A DNA stretch of 64,000 nt, taken from the NCBI RefSeq assembly GCF_003259935.1, contig NZ_QLMH01000001.1, forward strand, positions 406,710-470,709. The letters are read 5' to 3'. The DNA comes from Paranoxybacillus vitaminiphilus (lineage in GTDB: Bacteria; Bacillota; Bacilli; Bacillales; Anoxybacillaceae). The notes beneath the pieces were generated by a model. The model had not been told where the DNA came from. It saw only the letters and a list, made by a program, of their open reading frames with translations, and searched no databases. This document shows, in pieces, positions 1-9,042 of this stretch; positions within the stretch are counted from its first letter, which is position 1, and every line of letters starts with the position of its first letter. Position numbers and translations under genes: made by a program.

Positions 1-1020
1 TAAAGGTCCTTCCGTTGTGACTAACGCGCCGATTCGGCAAGCAGGCGATAAAAATTTGCTGAATCCTTTTAAGTAAATGACATGACCGGACGTATCAAAA
101 CTTTTAATCGGAGCAGGAGGTTTTTCTTTAAAGTACAGTTCACTCCAAGGATCATCTTCTATAATGAGAAAATGATAGCTTTCGGCAATATCGACAAGTT
201 CTTTTCGTTTTTTCACGCTTAACGTAGTGCCTGTTGGATTTTGAAAGGTTGGGTTGATGTAGAGAAGCTTCGGATGATATCGCTCACAAAGCTTTATCAG
301 TGTTTTTGTATCAATTCCATCATGCTCGACAGGGATAGGGATAATCTGTGCTCCTCTTGATTTAAAAATATCGATACTTCCCGGATAAGTAGGAGCTTCC
401 ATAAATACAACATCATTAGGTCCGATAAATGTTTTCGCCACAAGTTCAATACCTTGTTGCGCTCCGCTGACCGCTAAAATATGTTCCGGTGCAACCGAAA
501 GCTGTTTCGTTCGCAGATAATCGCTTACCGCTTTTCGGAATTCCATGTCACCGTTGGCACTGCTGTAATGTCCTAACATGTGCGGATTTTCTTCTATCAC
601 TTGCATGGTCACTTTTTTAATCCACTCTGTATGCAAGAGATTTCCGTTAATACAGGCAGTTCCTAAATGATAGCGGATATTTCGCAGCGGTTGTGAGATG
701 GATAATGATTGGGCGCGCGGTACATAATCAGGGATCACCATATGCCAATTCGTGTGTGTATCTTCAATGTCTTCCTTTAAATGAGTGGATTTCACGAATA
801 TTCCTTTTCCTTGAAAGCTTTCGACATATCCTCGTTGCTGCAATTGTTGATATGCTTTCTGCACGGTCACTAAAGAGACACCTAACTCTTTAGAAAGCTG
901 TCGGACAGACGGAAGCTTTTCACCATCTTTCATCATTTTTGAGGCAATACGATCGATAAAATACTGGCATATTTGCTCATGAATCGGGAGATTGGAGTGT
1001 CGTTTCAAATGAATATTCAT
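1..1020 (-). CDS. MocR-family regulator (GntR-type wHTH fused to class I aminotransferase fold), 3' end outside window
   Basis: The reverse strand reads open from an ATG at 1020 to the left edge, about 340 codons, so the C-terminus is missing. Residues 1-75 form a GntR-type winged helix (LPSVRQLSKELGVS, then VTVQKAYQQLQQRGYVES). From about residue 110 an aminotransferase fold follows, with LAVSGAQQGIELV, a YINPTFQNPTGTTLS loop and GFSKFLSPACRIG, whose Lys is the expected PLP-binding residue. This domain order defines the MocR/PdxR/GabR family, which are PLP-dependent regulators, often of a divergent gene. A shared 100 bp gap separates it from a drug/metabolite-type transporter, the likely target. 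An AAAGGATG ribosome site supports the start. The effector cannot be read from sequence. Confidence 0.85.
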   Translation of the reverse strand, partial: MNIHLKRHSNLPIHEQICQYFIDRIASKMMKDGEKLPSVRQLSKELGVSLVTVQKAYQQLQQRGYVESFQGKGIFVKSTHLKEDIEDTHTNWHMVIPDYVPRAQSLSISQPLRNIRYHLGTACINGNLLHTEWIKKVTMQVIEENPHMLGHYSSANGDMEFRKAVSDYLRTKQLSVAPEHILAVSGAQQGIELVAKTFIGPNDVVFMEAPTYPGSIDIFKSRGAQIIPIPVEHDGIDTKTLIKLCERYHPKLLYINPTFQNPTGTTLSVKKRKELVDIAESYHFLIIEDDPWSELYFKEKPPAPIKSFDTSGHVIYLKGFSKFLSPACRIGALVTTEGPL

Positions 1021-1037
1021 CACCCAAACATCCTTTA

Positions 1038-1066
1038 ACTGTTATAGTAAGAGTTTTACTGTTATA
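1038..1066. promoter_or_regulatory. Direct repeat, candidate MocR operator
   Basis: ACTGTTATA occurs at 1038-1046 and again at 1058-1066, exactly 20 bp apart (about two helical turns), in the gap between the MocR regulator and the transporter. MocR proteins such as PdxR and GabR are known to bind spaced direct repeats. Binding here is inferred from position and spacing. Confidence 0.5.
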
Positions 1067-1120
1067 CATCCATTGTATCATTCTATACATAAAAATAACA
1101 TGAAAAGGTGATGAATAAGT

Positions 1121-2029
1121 ATGGTTTTAGTAGGATATCTAATAATGTGTCTTATCTTTGGAACAACGTTTTTAGCCATTAAAATCGGTTTAGAAGCAGG
1201 ATGGGCCCCTTATTTTTCCGCAGGATTCCGTTTCTTTATCGCCGGATTGCTTGTTGTATTATATGGTACTGTTACAAAACAATTTCGAATTCCGACAAAG
1301 AAGAATATCGTTGAATTTCTTATTACGGGGGCATGTATGACAGGTATAACATTTGGAACACTTTATTGGGCGGAACAGCATATCCCTTCCAGTTTTGCGG
1401 CTCTTTTATCAGCTACCGGACCGCTTTTTGTCTCATTGTTCCATTCCATCATGGAGAAGGTAAAAATTACAAAAGCACAGTTTGTCGGGTTAGTGCTAGG
1501 GTTCCTTGGAATCGGATTGATAACGGGACCATCGCTTTCAGTCCAATTTCATTTGCTTTGGTTTATTGCTTGTTTCGTCATTATCATCGGTGAAAGCTTT
1601 TATGCATTTGGAACGATTTATTCAAAAATGGTGCTAAAACAAGGAATATCCCCGTTGATGTTAAACGGATATCAAATGTTATTCGGCGGTCTGTTATTAA
1701 TCATCCTTTCCTTTGCATTTGAACGTCCTAGTTTTTCAGGAATTAGCTATAGCGGCTGGATTTCTCTTTTATACTTGATTGTGATTGGTTCTGTTTTAGG
1801 ACACGGTTTATATTATTGGCTAATCAAAAAGACAAATCCAGCTTTTCCTTCTACATGGCTCTACGTCTCTCCTTTTATTTCGCTCATGCTCGATTTGTGG
1901 ATAAAAAAAGAAACGTTTCATCCCGTATCGATAATCGGCGGCTTCGTTATTTTGGCAGGGGTGTATTTGATGAACAGTCACATATTACGTGAATCATTTA
2001 CGAAAAAAACAAAAAGTGTTTCATCGTAA
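1121..2029 (+). CDS. EamA/DMT-superfamily membrane transporter
   Basis: This 302-residue protein has about ten hydrophobic helices in two similar halves of five, the EamA pattern of drug/metabolite transporters. The N-terminus (MCLIFGTTFLAIKIGLEAGW) and the second-half start (CFVIIIGESFYAFGTIYSK) carry the typical repeat motifs. An AAAAGGTGA ribosome site lies 10 bp before the ATG. The divergent MocR regulator probably controls it. Substrates of this family (amino acids, vitamins, sugars, toxic metabolites) cannot be told from sequence. A PLP-linked or amine substrate would fit the regulator but is a guess. Confidence 0.85.
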   Translation: MVLVGYLIMCLIFGTTFLAIKIGLEAGWAPYFSAGFRFFIAGLLVVLYGTVTKQFRIPTKKNIVEFLITGACMTGITFGTLYWAEQHIPSSFAALLSATGPLFVSLFHSIMEKVKITKAQFVGLVLGFLGIGLITGPSLSVQFHLLWFIACFVIIIGESFYAFGTIYSKMVLKQGISPLMLNGYQMLFGGLLLIILSFAFERPSFSGISYSGWISLLYLIVIGSVLGHGLYYWLIKKTNPAFPSTWLYVSPFISLMLDLWIKKETFHPVSIIGGFVILAGVYLMNSHILRESFTKKTKSVSS

Positions 2030-2097
2030 ATAACGAACCAGTGAAATTTCCATAACATTACATTTTTTAAAAATTTGCTCAAAAGACAACGGGAAAG

Positions 2098-2128
2098 CAC
2101 GTCAATTTATTAGTTGGCGTGTTTTTTT
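2098..2128 (+). terminator. Intrinsic terminator after the DMT transporter
   Basis: CACGTCAA pairs with TTGGCGTG (one T-G wobble) around an 8-base loop and is followed by seven T. Confidence 0.8.
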
Positions 2129-2225
2129 AAGTGTTATTTTAAAGGATTATGATAAAATAAAATTGTTATTTGATTTCCAATCATTGTTGTTTTCTACATA
2201 AAAAGGTGAAAGATTGGAGGAATGA

Positions 2226-3920
2226 ATGATGAAACTTACAATAAGGAAAAAGTTATTTGCTGGTTTTTTTGCTGTTTTAGCGATTTTGGCAACAGTCGTA
2301 GCTATCGGTTTATATGAAATTACTAAAGTTGATCGTACATATAGTGAGCTCATAGAAAAAGATATAGAAAGGTTAATCGCAACAAAAGATTTATTAAATA
2401 TTATAAGAAAGGCGCAATCCAGTCAGCGCGGCTATTTGCTGACTGGTGATGAAACAGCTTTACGAAACTACTCGATTGCTCATGAGGAATACGAATCATT
2501 AAGTAAAAAACTGATGGATTCCTATGATGATGCTAAAGAAAAACAACTTCTTCAAGAGTTAAATCATTTAGAAGAGGAATTTTATCAATTTAGCAATGAA
2601 CTTTTTGGATTAAAGAAACAAAATAACACAGATGTATATAATCGTTTAATTCTGACAACGGGTCGGGAAATATTAAAGCAAGTCGAAGAAAAAGCAATGG
2701 AACTGGAAGACTATCAGAAAGAAAAAATACAAACAAGTATTAAAACAACATCCGCCAAAGCGGAATTTGAGAAAGTGATCGTTTTATCATTAGGTATTAT
2801 TTCTGTTTTGGTAGGCAGCATCATTTCCTGGTATATCAGCCGCATGATTTCCCGTCCGGTTATGGCGATTGCAGGGGCTGCTCAAAAAATTGCCTCCGGC
2901 GATTTGACAGCAGATGAAATCAAAGTAAAAAATAGAGATGAAATCGGCGATTTAGCAAAATCATTTAATCAAATGAGCAAAAATCTTCGTGAGCTGATTC
3001 ATCAAGTGGCTTCCAGTGCCGAACAAGTGGCAGCATCGGCAGAGGAGTTAACAGCGAGTGCGGAACAAACAAGTAAGGCAGCTGAACAAATTGCAGCTAC
3101 TATGCAAGACGTGGCGGCTGGTGCTGAAAAACAAGTACAAAGCTTCCAAGAAACATCGCAAACAGCGAACGAAATATCTTTCGGTGCACAGCAGATTGCG
3201 AGCAATGCGCAAAGCGTTTCCTCTATTGCTATGGATGCGGTAGAAAAAGCAACTCACGGCGGAAAAACGATCGATGTCGCTATTAAGCAAATGAGCTCGA
3301 TTAATGAAACAGTGAATGGGTTAGCAGCAGTCATCAAAAATTTGGGAGAACGTTCGAAGGAAATCGGTCAAATTACGGACGTAATTACAGGAATCGCTGA
3401 GCAAACGAATCTTCTTGCCTTAAACGCAGCCATTGAAGCAGCAAGGGCAGGAGAGCAAGGCCGCGGGTTTGCCGTCGTAGCCGATGAGGTACGGAAATTA
3501 GCGGAGCAATCAGCTCAATCGGCGCAACAAATTTCTCGATTAATTTCTGCGATTCAGGAAGAAACAAATAAAGCAGTTCAATCGATGGAAGCTGCAACGA
3601 AGGAAGTAGTTTCAGGCATTGGAGTTGTGAATACGGCAGGTGAATCATTCAATCAAATTCAAAGCTCGATTAATGAGGTTACTTCACACATTCAAGAAAT
3701 TTCGTCTGCGATTCAACAAATGGCTGCGGGTACAGAGCAAATGGTGCAATCGATGCAGCAGATTGCGAAAGTAGCAGAAACTTCTGCGGCAGGAACACAA
3801 GAAGCATCTTCTGTAACAGAAGAACAATTAGCGGTAATGGAAGAAATTTCTTCTTCTGCTGAATCGCTTTCTCATATGGCGGAAGAATTGCAAGCGTTAA
3901 TTGGAAAATTCAAGATATAA
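2226..3920 (+). CDS. Methyl-accepting chemotaxis protein with CHASE3-like sensor
   Basis: This 564-residue chemoreceptor has a transmembrane helix at about 10-30 and an extracellular helical domain with the CHASE3-type motif [17 protein letters not shown] second helix lies at about 184-205, followed by HAMP (about 205-257) and a long cytoplasmic coiled coil. The signalling tip, which contacts CheA and CheW, is intact ([20 protein letters not shown], then [18 protein letters not shown]). The gene is monocistronic, between terminators. Two in-frame ATGs (2226, 2229) follow a TTGGAGG ribosome site; the second has slightly better spacing. The ligand is unknown. CHASE3 domains are usually all-helical and may sense indirectly. 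Confidence 0.92.
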   Translation: MMKLTIRKKLFAGFFAVLAILATVVAIGLYEITKVDRTYSELIEKDIERLIATKDLLNIIRKAQSSQRGYLLTGDETALRNYSIAHEEYESLSKKLMDSYDDAKEKQLLQELNHLEEEFYQFSNELFGLKKQNNTDVYNRLILTTGREILKQVEEKAMELEDYQKEKIQTSIKTTSAKAEFEKVIVLSLGIISVLVGSIISWYISRMISRPVMAIAGAAQKIASGDLTADEIKVKNRDEIGDLAKSFNQMSKNLRELIHQVASSAEQVAASAEELTASAEQTSKAAEQIAATMQDVAAGAEKQVQSFQETSQTANEISFGAQQIASNAQSVSSIAMDAVEKATHGGKTIDVAIKQMSSINETVNGLAAVIKNLGERSKEIGQITDVITGIAEQTNLLALNAAIEAARAGEQGRGFAVVADEVRKLAEQSAQSAQQISRLISAIQEETNKAVQSMEAATKEVVSGIGVVNTAGESFNQIQSSINEVTSHIQEISSAIQQMAAGTEQMVQSMQQIAKVAETSAAGTQEASSVTEEQLAVMEEISSSAESLSHMAEELQALIGKFKI

Positions 3921-3937
3921 CAAATTGAATATTGACA

Positions 3938-3985
3938 GGGGCTGGTTTATAACAATGATCGGAAGTCAGCCTCTTTGTCATTTTT
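3938..3985 (+). terminator. Terminator hairpin after the MCP gene; possible worn copy of the interspersed repeat
   Basis: GGGGCTG (3938-3944) pairs with CAGCCTC (3967-3973), followed by a T-rich stretch. Both arms match the outer ends of the interspersed repeat seen elsewhere in the window (for example 5485-5607), but the inside does not, so it may be an eroded copy. Confidence 0.6.
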
Positions 3986-4085
3986 GTATGTTGTTTTTAC
4001 GAATTTTGACTTTCAACGTTTCTTATTTTGTATAACATGATAAAAAATTGTCAATAAAGGTGATAGACTATGAAGGTGGTAAGGT

Positions 4086-4229
4086 GATGAAACAAATGAC
4101 ATAAAAATAATTACATTTTTCGGAAGCTTCGGTTTAAGATTTGGCCTGCATAGTGCATTAACAGGCTGGTTTTTGAATGAACTAAAAAAGACAATCATCG
4201 TCTTTTATGATAAACTTTTGATAGCTTAG
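4086..4229 (+). other. Gap before miaA; open stretch of uncertain meaning
   Basis: The 3985-4266 gap has no clear gene. One frame at 4086-4229 stays open for 47 codons and reads like a short amphipathic protein (ITFFGSFGLRFGLHSALTGW and so on) but has no start codon. A ribosome-site-like AAGGTG and an ATG at 4087 lie in another frame that stops after six codons. It could be a small frameshifted gene or chance. I do not recognise it. Confidence 0.2.
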
Positions 4230-4266
4230 TGCGGGCATATTTATCGTAGAAAGTAGAGGTTCATTC

Positions 4267-5214
4267 ATGGGAGAGAAGCTTGTTGTTATTATTGGACCGA
4301 CAGCGGTGGGGAAAACGAAATTGAGCATTGAGCTCGCCAAACGGTTAAACGGAGAAATTATTAGCGGTGACTCGATGCAAGTATATAAAGGGATGGATAT
4401 AGGTACAGCGAAAATTAAGCCGGAAGAAATGGAAGGGATTCCCCACCATCTTATTGATATTAAAGAACCGACCGAGCCTTTTTCTGTTGCGGAATTTCAG
4501 CAGATGGCACGTCCGCTCATCAGTGAAATAACAAAGCGCGGTAAGCTGCCAATAATTGTTGGAGGAACAGGGTTATATATTCAATCTGTCATTTACGACT
4601 ACCGGTTTTCCGCTGCTCCGTCTGATGACAGCTATCGCCGCAAGTTAGAAACATTCGCTCAGGAACGGGGCGCTATTGCACTTTATGAAAAACTAAAAGA
4701 AATAGATCCGCACAGCGCTGAACGGATTCATCCGAATAATGTGCGTCGGGTCATTCGCGCGCTGGAAATTTTCCATTGTACCGGTCAAACGATGACGGAG
4801 TGGCAGAAACAACAGACTCCAGATTTGTTATATGATGTGGCGTTAGTCGGGCTCACGATGGAGCGGGAGCAGCTGTACCGCCGCATTAATGAACGGGTCG
4901 ATCAAATGATGGCTGAAGGGCTTCTTGATGAAGTAAAAACGTTATATGAAAGCGGTGTTCGCGATTGTCAATCGATTCAAGCAATTGGCTATAAAGAAAT
5001 TTATGAGTATTTAGACGGCCGCATTTCATTGGCGGAAGCGGTCGAACAGCTGAAACAAAATTCACGCCGTTATGCGAAGCGCCAATTGACATGGTTTCGC
5101 AACAAAATGCCTGTTCAGTGGTTTGACATGACCGATATATCGGACTTTTCAAGGAAAGTGGAGGAAATTTTATACTATATTGCAGGAAAGCTTCAATTGA
5201 AAACGAATATATAA
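4267..5214 (+). CDS. miaA: tRNA dimethylallyltransferase
   Basis: MiaA transfers a dimethylallyl group to A37 of tRNAs that read UNN codons, the first step towards ms2i6A. The 315-residue protein has the family's P-loop (GPTAVGKT, residues 10-17), the [16 protein letters not shown] segment with the conserved catalytic Asp, and [11 protein letters not shown]. Length is normal. The gene sits 32 bp before hfq, the usual Firmicutes pair, so the two are probably cotranscribed. An AGTAGAGGT ribosome site lies before the ATG. Confidence 0.97.
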   Translation: MGEKLVVIIGPTAVGKTKLSIELAKRLNGEIISGDSMQVYKGMDIGTAKIKPEEMEGIPHHLIDIKEPTEPFSVAEFQQMARPLISEITKRGKLPIIVGGTGLYIQSVIYDYRFSAAPSDDSYRRKLETFAQERGAIALYEKLKEIDPHSAERIHPNNVRRVIRALEIFHCTGQTMTEWQKQQTPDLLYDVALVGLTMEREQLYRRINERVDQMMAEGLLDEVKTLYESGVRDCQSIQAIGYKEIYEYLDGRISLAEAVEQLKQNSRRYAKRQLTWFRNKMPVQWFDMTDISDFSRKVEEILYYIAGKLQLKTNI

Positions 5215-5246
5215 ATATAGGTAGAGAGAAAAGAGGAGGCCGAATC

Positions 5247-5471
5247 ATGAAAAACACAATTAATATTCAAGATCAATTTTTAAATCAATTGCGCAAAGAT
5301 GGCACACAAGTAACGGTATTCTTATTAAACGGCTATCAATTGCGAGGCTTTATTAAAGGATTTGACAATTTTACGGTTCTTTTAGAAGTAGATGGCAAGC
5401 AGCAGCTGATTTATAAACATGCCATTTCTACGTTTGCTCCGCTAAAAAATATCCAGTTTGAAATGGAATAA
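5247..5471 (+). CDS. hfq: RNA chaperone Hfq
   Basis: A 74-residue Sm-like protein with the Sm1 region ([20 protein letters not shown]) and the Sm2 motif [10 protein letters not shown], whose KH pair belongs to the proximal RNA-binding face. It forms hexamers that bind U-rich and A-rich RNA. A strong AGGAGGCC ribosome site precedes the start. It follows miaA directly, and a copy of the interspersed repeat 14 bp after the stop probably ends the transcript. Confidence 0.97.
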   Translation: MKNTINIQDQFLNQLRKDGTQVTVFLLNGYQLRGFIKGFDNFTVLLEVDGKQQLIYKHAISTFAPLKNIQFEME

Positions 5472-5484
5472 AGGAAACAGAAAC

Positions 5485-5607
5485 GGGGCTGGCTCATAAG
5501 TGTCTGACCTCACGTGCATTCACAATAAATCGTTTATTTAGTCAATGTGTCCTATAGATGATGTTGTGGGGGCTGACACTTTGCTTTTGGGGTCAGCCTC
5601 ATTTTTT
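5485..5607 (+). repeat. Interspersed hairpin repeat, copy R1 (forward)
   Basis: Starts GGGGCTGGCTCATAAGTGTC, continues TGACCTCACGTGCATT, and ends TGTGGGGGCTGACACTTTGC then GGGGTCAGCCTC and a T run. The ends are inverted repeats and form a terminator behind hfq. I name copies R1-R14 along the window and call the ATAAGTGTCTGACC-first orientation forward. Confidence 0.85.
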
Positions 5608-5777
5608 ATTCGTAAAAGTGAGCGGACACGAATAGAATATATAAATCATATTTCTCGGGAAAGCGCAGAACTAGACAACGATTGTCGAAGTATGCAAATC
5701 ATTGTGATGCGCCTTTTCTAGGCAGATGTCACAAATCAAAATCATGCTACGTATATTGACTAAGAGGTGAGAAGGAA

Positions 5778-5813
5778 ATGGTGCTTAATAAAGCTGCCGC
5801 TTTAAGAAGTTAA
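5778..5813 (+). CDS. Possible 11-codon leader peptide before spoVK
   Basis: An ATG with a good ribosome site (AGGTGAGAAGGAA) opens an 11-codon frame (MVLNKAAALRS) that stops 17 bp before the TTG start of spoVK. It may be a translated leader or chance. The rest of the 5608-5830 gap shows no gene. Confidence 0.3.
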   Translation: MVLNKAAALRS

Positions 5814-5830
5814 AGAGAGGTGACAAAGCC

Positions 5831-6760
5831 TTGTCGGAACTAACGATGAATAAAACAAAAGGGCAGATTAATATTGTTTTAAATTCAAAAAATATTAATC
5901 ATTTAGTAAAAGATGAGAAAATCGAGCGAATCGATTATGATCAGCACAAGATATTAAAGGAGATTCAAAAGGAGTTTGACCAGCTTATCGGGTTGGATAA
6001 CGTAAAAAAATTAATCAAAGAAATTTACGCTTGGCTGTATATTAACAAGGAGCGGAAAGAGAAAGGATTAAAAGTGAATAAACAAGCGCTTCACATGATT
6101 TTTAAAGGCAATCCCGGCACAGGTAAAACGACGGTAGCCCGTTTATTAGGAAAATTATTTTTTGAGATGAACGTATTGTCAAAAGGCCACTTCATTGAAG
6201 CAGAGCGGGCTGACTTAGTTGGCGAATACATTGGTCATACCGCTAATAAGACAAGAGATTTAATTAAAAAAGCGCGCGGCGGCATTTTATTTATCGACGA
6301 AGCGTACTCGCTCGCGCGCGGCGGTGAGAAAGATTTTGGAAAAGAGGCGATCGATACATTAGTAAAAGGAATGGAAGATTATTGCGAAGACTTAGTTGTC
6401 ATTCTTGCGGGGTATCCGGCAGAAATGGACTATTTTCTTTCCTTAAATCCAGGTTTGCCATCGCGATTTCCGCTTATGATTGAATTTCCTGATTATACAG
6501 TGGATGAATTAGTGAAAATCGCAAAGCAAATGCTTCACGAGAGAGACTATGAGTTTACGAGCGAAGCTGAACACAAACTATACCATCATATTGAAGAATT
6601 GCTGGAAGGTCGAGCGGGCGGAAAATTCAGCAATGGTCGTTACATCCGCAATTTGATTGAAAAAGCGATACGGAAACAGGCAGTGCGCCTGTTGCATGAA
6701 GGAAGATATAATAAAAAAGAGTTAATGCTTATCCGGGACAGGGATTTAATAAGCGGCTAA
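5831..6760 (+). CDS. spoVK: Stage V sporulation protein K, AAA+ ATPase
   Basis: SpoVK is a CbxX/CfqX-type AAA+ ATPase needed for mature spore formation in B. subtilis, where it acts in the mother cell. This 309-residue protein has Walker A GNPGTGKT (about residue 94), Walker B GILFIDEAYSLA and the pore-side segment RADLVGEYIGHT. After a short variable N-terminus it closely follows the family. The start is a TTG with AGAGAGGTGA 7 bp before it, chosen because no ATG has such a site. It lies behind hfq, separated by the R1 repeat. Confidence 0.93.
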   Translation: MSELTMNKTKGQINIVLNSKNINHLVKDEKIERIDYDQHKILKEIQKEFDQLIGLDNVKKLIKEIYAWLYINKERKEKGLKVNKQALHMIFKGNPGTGKTTVARLLGKLFFEMNVLSKGHFIEAERADLVGEYIGHTANKTRDLIKKARGGILFIDEAYSLARGGEKDFGKEAIDTLVKGMEDYCEDLVVILAGYPAEMDYFLSLNPGLPSRFPLMIEFPDYTVDELVKIAKQMLHERDYEFTSEAEHKLYHHIEELLEGRAGGKFSNGRYIRNLIEKAIRKQAVRLLHEGRYNKKELMLIRDRDLISG

Positions 6761-6775
6761 AGCGAAATAATACAT

Positions 6776-6804
6776 CTTGTAAAGGGTGTTTTATTTTTTA
6801 CAAG
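6776..6804. other. Perfect inverted repeat after spoVK
   Basis: CTTGTAAA (6776-6783) and TTTACAAG (6797-6804) form an 8 bp stem 16 bp after the spoVK stop. There is no clean T run, so it may be a weak terminator or an RNA-stabilising hairpin. Confidence 0.4.
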
Positions 6805-6892
6805 AAAACTTACTTGAGAAGTGAAAGCAATATTTTTTTAATCAAATCCTGAAAGAATTCTCCCGCTTCAAAAAACATATTTCCATTCGTTT

Positions 6893-6916
6893 AGACAGGG
6901 ACTTCCTGTCTTTTTT
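6893..6916 (+). terminator. Intrinsic terminator
   Basis: GACAGG and CCTGTC pair around a 5-base loop and are followed by six T. It separates spoVK from the acyl-CoA operon. Confidence 0.75.
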
Positions 6917-7000
6917 ATTAAAAAAATTCAGAATAAGAAGAAGGAATATTTGTGTTGAGGGCGAAATATTTTAATACAGTCAATAAGCGGTATTCTTAAA

Positions 7001-7014
7001 TGTAAGCGTTTACT
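7001..7014 (+). promoter_or_regulatory. Catabolite-responsive element (cre) of the acyl-CoA operon
   Basis: TGTAAGCGTTTACT matches the CcpA cre consensus at all fixed positions. It lies 25 bp before the first start codon, just upstream of the GGAAGGGGGA ribosome site. There it should act as a downstream roadblock or promoter-overlapping repressor site, keeping the operon low when preferred sugars are present. Confidence 0.75.
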
Positions 7015-7038
7015 TAATAAGGAAGGGGGAATCACAAT

Positions 7039-7885
7039 TTGTATGTAACGTTGGGTGAGTTGTTCGGACAAGCGGTTCGAAAGTTTCCAAAGAAGGAAGC
7101 ACTCGTTGATATTAGAAGAAATTTGCGTCTCACATATGAACAGTGGGATACTGAAGTGAATAAACTTGCAAATGCACTTTTGGCATCAGGAGTGCAAAAA
7201 GGTGACCGTGTATCTACATTTTTATTTAATACAAGTGAGCTGGCAACTGTGCTTTTCGCCTGTGCGAAAATCGGGGCGATCTTTAACCCGATCAATTTCC
7301 GTTTGAAAGCACAGGAAGTTGCCTATATATTGGAAGATGCTACTCCAAAAATCCTTCTGTTTGAAAAAATGACCGAACCTCATATAGCTAGTATTCATAA
7401 AGATTTTCCGCACATCTCTTTTTGGTACATCGATGAAGACACCCCAGCATATGCAGTAAATTACCACGAACGTGTAAAAGCAGCTCCATCGATATCTCCG
7501 CAAATACAAGTTTCAGAGAATGATATATACGCCATTATGTATACGAGCGGTACAACCGGTAAACCAAAAGGCGTCATGCACCGCCATCGCGATATGGTGG
7601 AACAAAGCCTAATTTGTCATTCTGTCATGAGGATACATTGGTGAGCCTGATGAAAAATGGGGAGAAAAAGTCATTGCTTTTGTCGTGAAGAAAGCTCCGG
7701 ATTTAACGGCGGAAGAGCTTGAAGAATTTTGCAGAAACAGCGATAAGCTGGCTGCTTACAAGCGTCCGCGTGCTTATTATTTTGTCGATAGCTTGCCGCG
7801 AAATGCAAGCGGAAAAATTCAAAAATTTTTGCTGCGGCAAAAGGTGAAAGAAGCAGCAAACATGATGGAAGGAGAGTTGCGATGA
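7039..7885 (+). pseudogene. Acyl-CoA synthetase remnant with large internal deletion
   Basis: The N-terminal 196 codons (TTG start at 7039) match fatty-acyl-CoA ligases through the AMP-binding motif MYTSGTTGKPKGVMHRH. At about 7637 the sequence jumps, in another frame, to the C-terminal subdomain (GEPDEKWGEKVIAFVVKK to NASGKIQKFLLR). Roughly 250-300 middle codons of a normal 510-residue enzyme are missing, including most of the active-site floor. The joint reads ATACATTGGTGAG, where CATTGG could belong to either side, as in a deletion between short repeats. The stop overlaps the next start (ATGA), so the operon layout is intact although the enzyme should be inactive. Confidence 0.9.
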
Positions 7886-9027
7886 CAGCAAGGTATATTC
7901 GCGAAGAGCATCACATTTTTCGTGATGCTTTTCGCAAGTTTTTAGAAAAGGAAGCATATCCATATTATCACGAATGGGAAAAACAAGGCATGATTCCGCG
8001 GGAGTTTTGGAGCAAAATGGGAGAGCAGGGTTTTTTATGTCCTTGGGTAGATGAACAATATGGCGGATTCAATGCCGATTTTGCCTACTCTGTTGTCATT
8101 AATGAAGAATTAGAAAAAGTCGGATCAAGCATGGTCGGCATCAGCTTGCATAACGATATCGTTGTTCCTTATCTCTCACAATACGGAACAGAGGAGCAAA
8201 AAAGAAAGTGGCTGCCTAAATGTATTTCCGGAGAAATCATTACCGCAATTGCTATGACAGAGCCGGGAGCAGGCTCCGATTTAGCAAGCGTAGCGACGAC
8301 AGCTGTGAGAGATGGCGATCATTATATTGTAAACGGCCAGAAAACATTTATCACAAACGGAATCCATGCCGATTTAATCATCGTCGTCTGCAAAACAGAT
8401 CCTAAAGCCACTCCACCGCATAAAGGCATCAGTTTGCTTGTTGTTGAGCGGGACACCCCGGGTTTTACGAGAGGACGAAAATTAGAGAAAGTTGGCTTGC
8501 ATGCACAAGATACAGCGGAATTATTTTTTACGGATGCAAAAGTGCCGGCGGAAAATTTGCTTGGTGAGGAAGGAAAAGGATTTTATTACTTGATGGAAAA
8601 GCTTCAGCAGGAGCGCTTGATTGTCGCCATCGCTGCGCAAACGGCAGCTGAAGTGATGTTTCGCTTAACGAAAAACTATGTGAAAGAACGAACAGCATTT
8701 GGTAAGAAAGTAAGTCAATTCCAAACCGTGCAGTTTCGTTTAGCGGAGATGGCGACGGAAATCGAGCTGGGAAGAACGTTCCTTGATGATCTCATTGAGC
8801 TTCATATGAAAGGAGAAAATATCGTTACAAAAGTATCGATGGCAAAATGGTGGATTACGGAAATGGCAAAAAGGGTGGCAGCAGAAAGCATGCAGCTCCA
8901 CGGCGGCTACGGTTATATGGAAGAATACGAAATTGCCAGACGCTACCGTGATATTCCGGTAAGTGCGATTTATGCCGGGACAAATGAAGTGATGAAAATG
9001 ATTATTGCCAAAAATCTTGAACTATAA
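7882..9027 (+). CDS. Acyl-CoA dehydrogenase
   Basis: A full-length 381-residue flavoprotein that oxidises acyl-CoA to trans-2-enoyl-CoA, the first step of beta-oxidation. It carries the signatures AMTEPGAGSDLASVATTA and QLHGGYGYMEEYEIARRYRD. The catalytic base is the Glu of YAGTNEVMKMI near residue 370. It is translationally coupled to the broken ligase before it through an ATGA overlap and has a GGAGAG ribosome site. No damage is visible. The substrate chain length cannot be told. Confidence 0.92.
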   Translation: MTARYIREEHHIFRDAFRKFLEKEAYPYYHEWEKQGMIPREFWSKMGEQGFLCPWVDEQYGGFNADFAYSVVINEELEKVGSSMVGISLHNDIVVPYLSQYGTEEQKRKWLPKCISGEIITAIAMTEPGAGSDLASVATTAVRDGDHYIVNGQKTFITNGIHADLIIVVCKTDPKATPPHKGISLLVVERDTPGFTRGRKLEKVGLHAQDTAELFFTDAKVPAENLLGEEGKGFYYLMEKLQQERLIVAIAAQTAAEVMFRLTKNYVKERTAFGKKVSQFQTVQFRLAEMATEIELGRTFLDDLIELHMKGENIVTKVSMAKWWITEMAKRVAAESMQLHGGYGYMEEYEIARRYRDIPVSAIYAGTNEVMKMIIAKNLEL

Positions 9028-9042
9028 CGGGGGAGACAAAGA

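Noticed and set aside
3002..3290. Long reverse-strand frames inside the chemoreceptor gene
   Set aside because: They are antisense to the well-conserved signalling domain, have no ribosome sites and arise from its repetitive Ala/Gln/Glu codons.
5247..5607. Hfq-linked small RNA in repeat R1
   Set aside because: The structure is shared with many other gene ends, so it is better explained as the repeated terminator.
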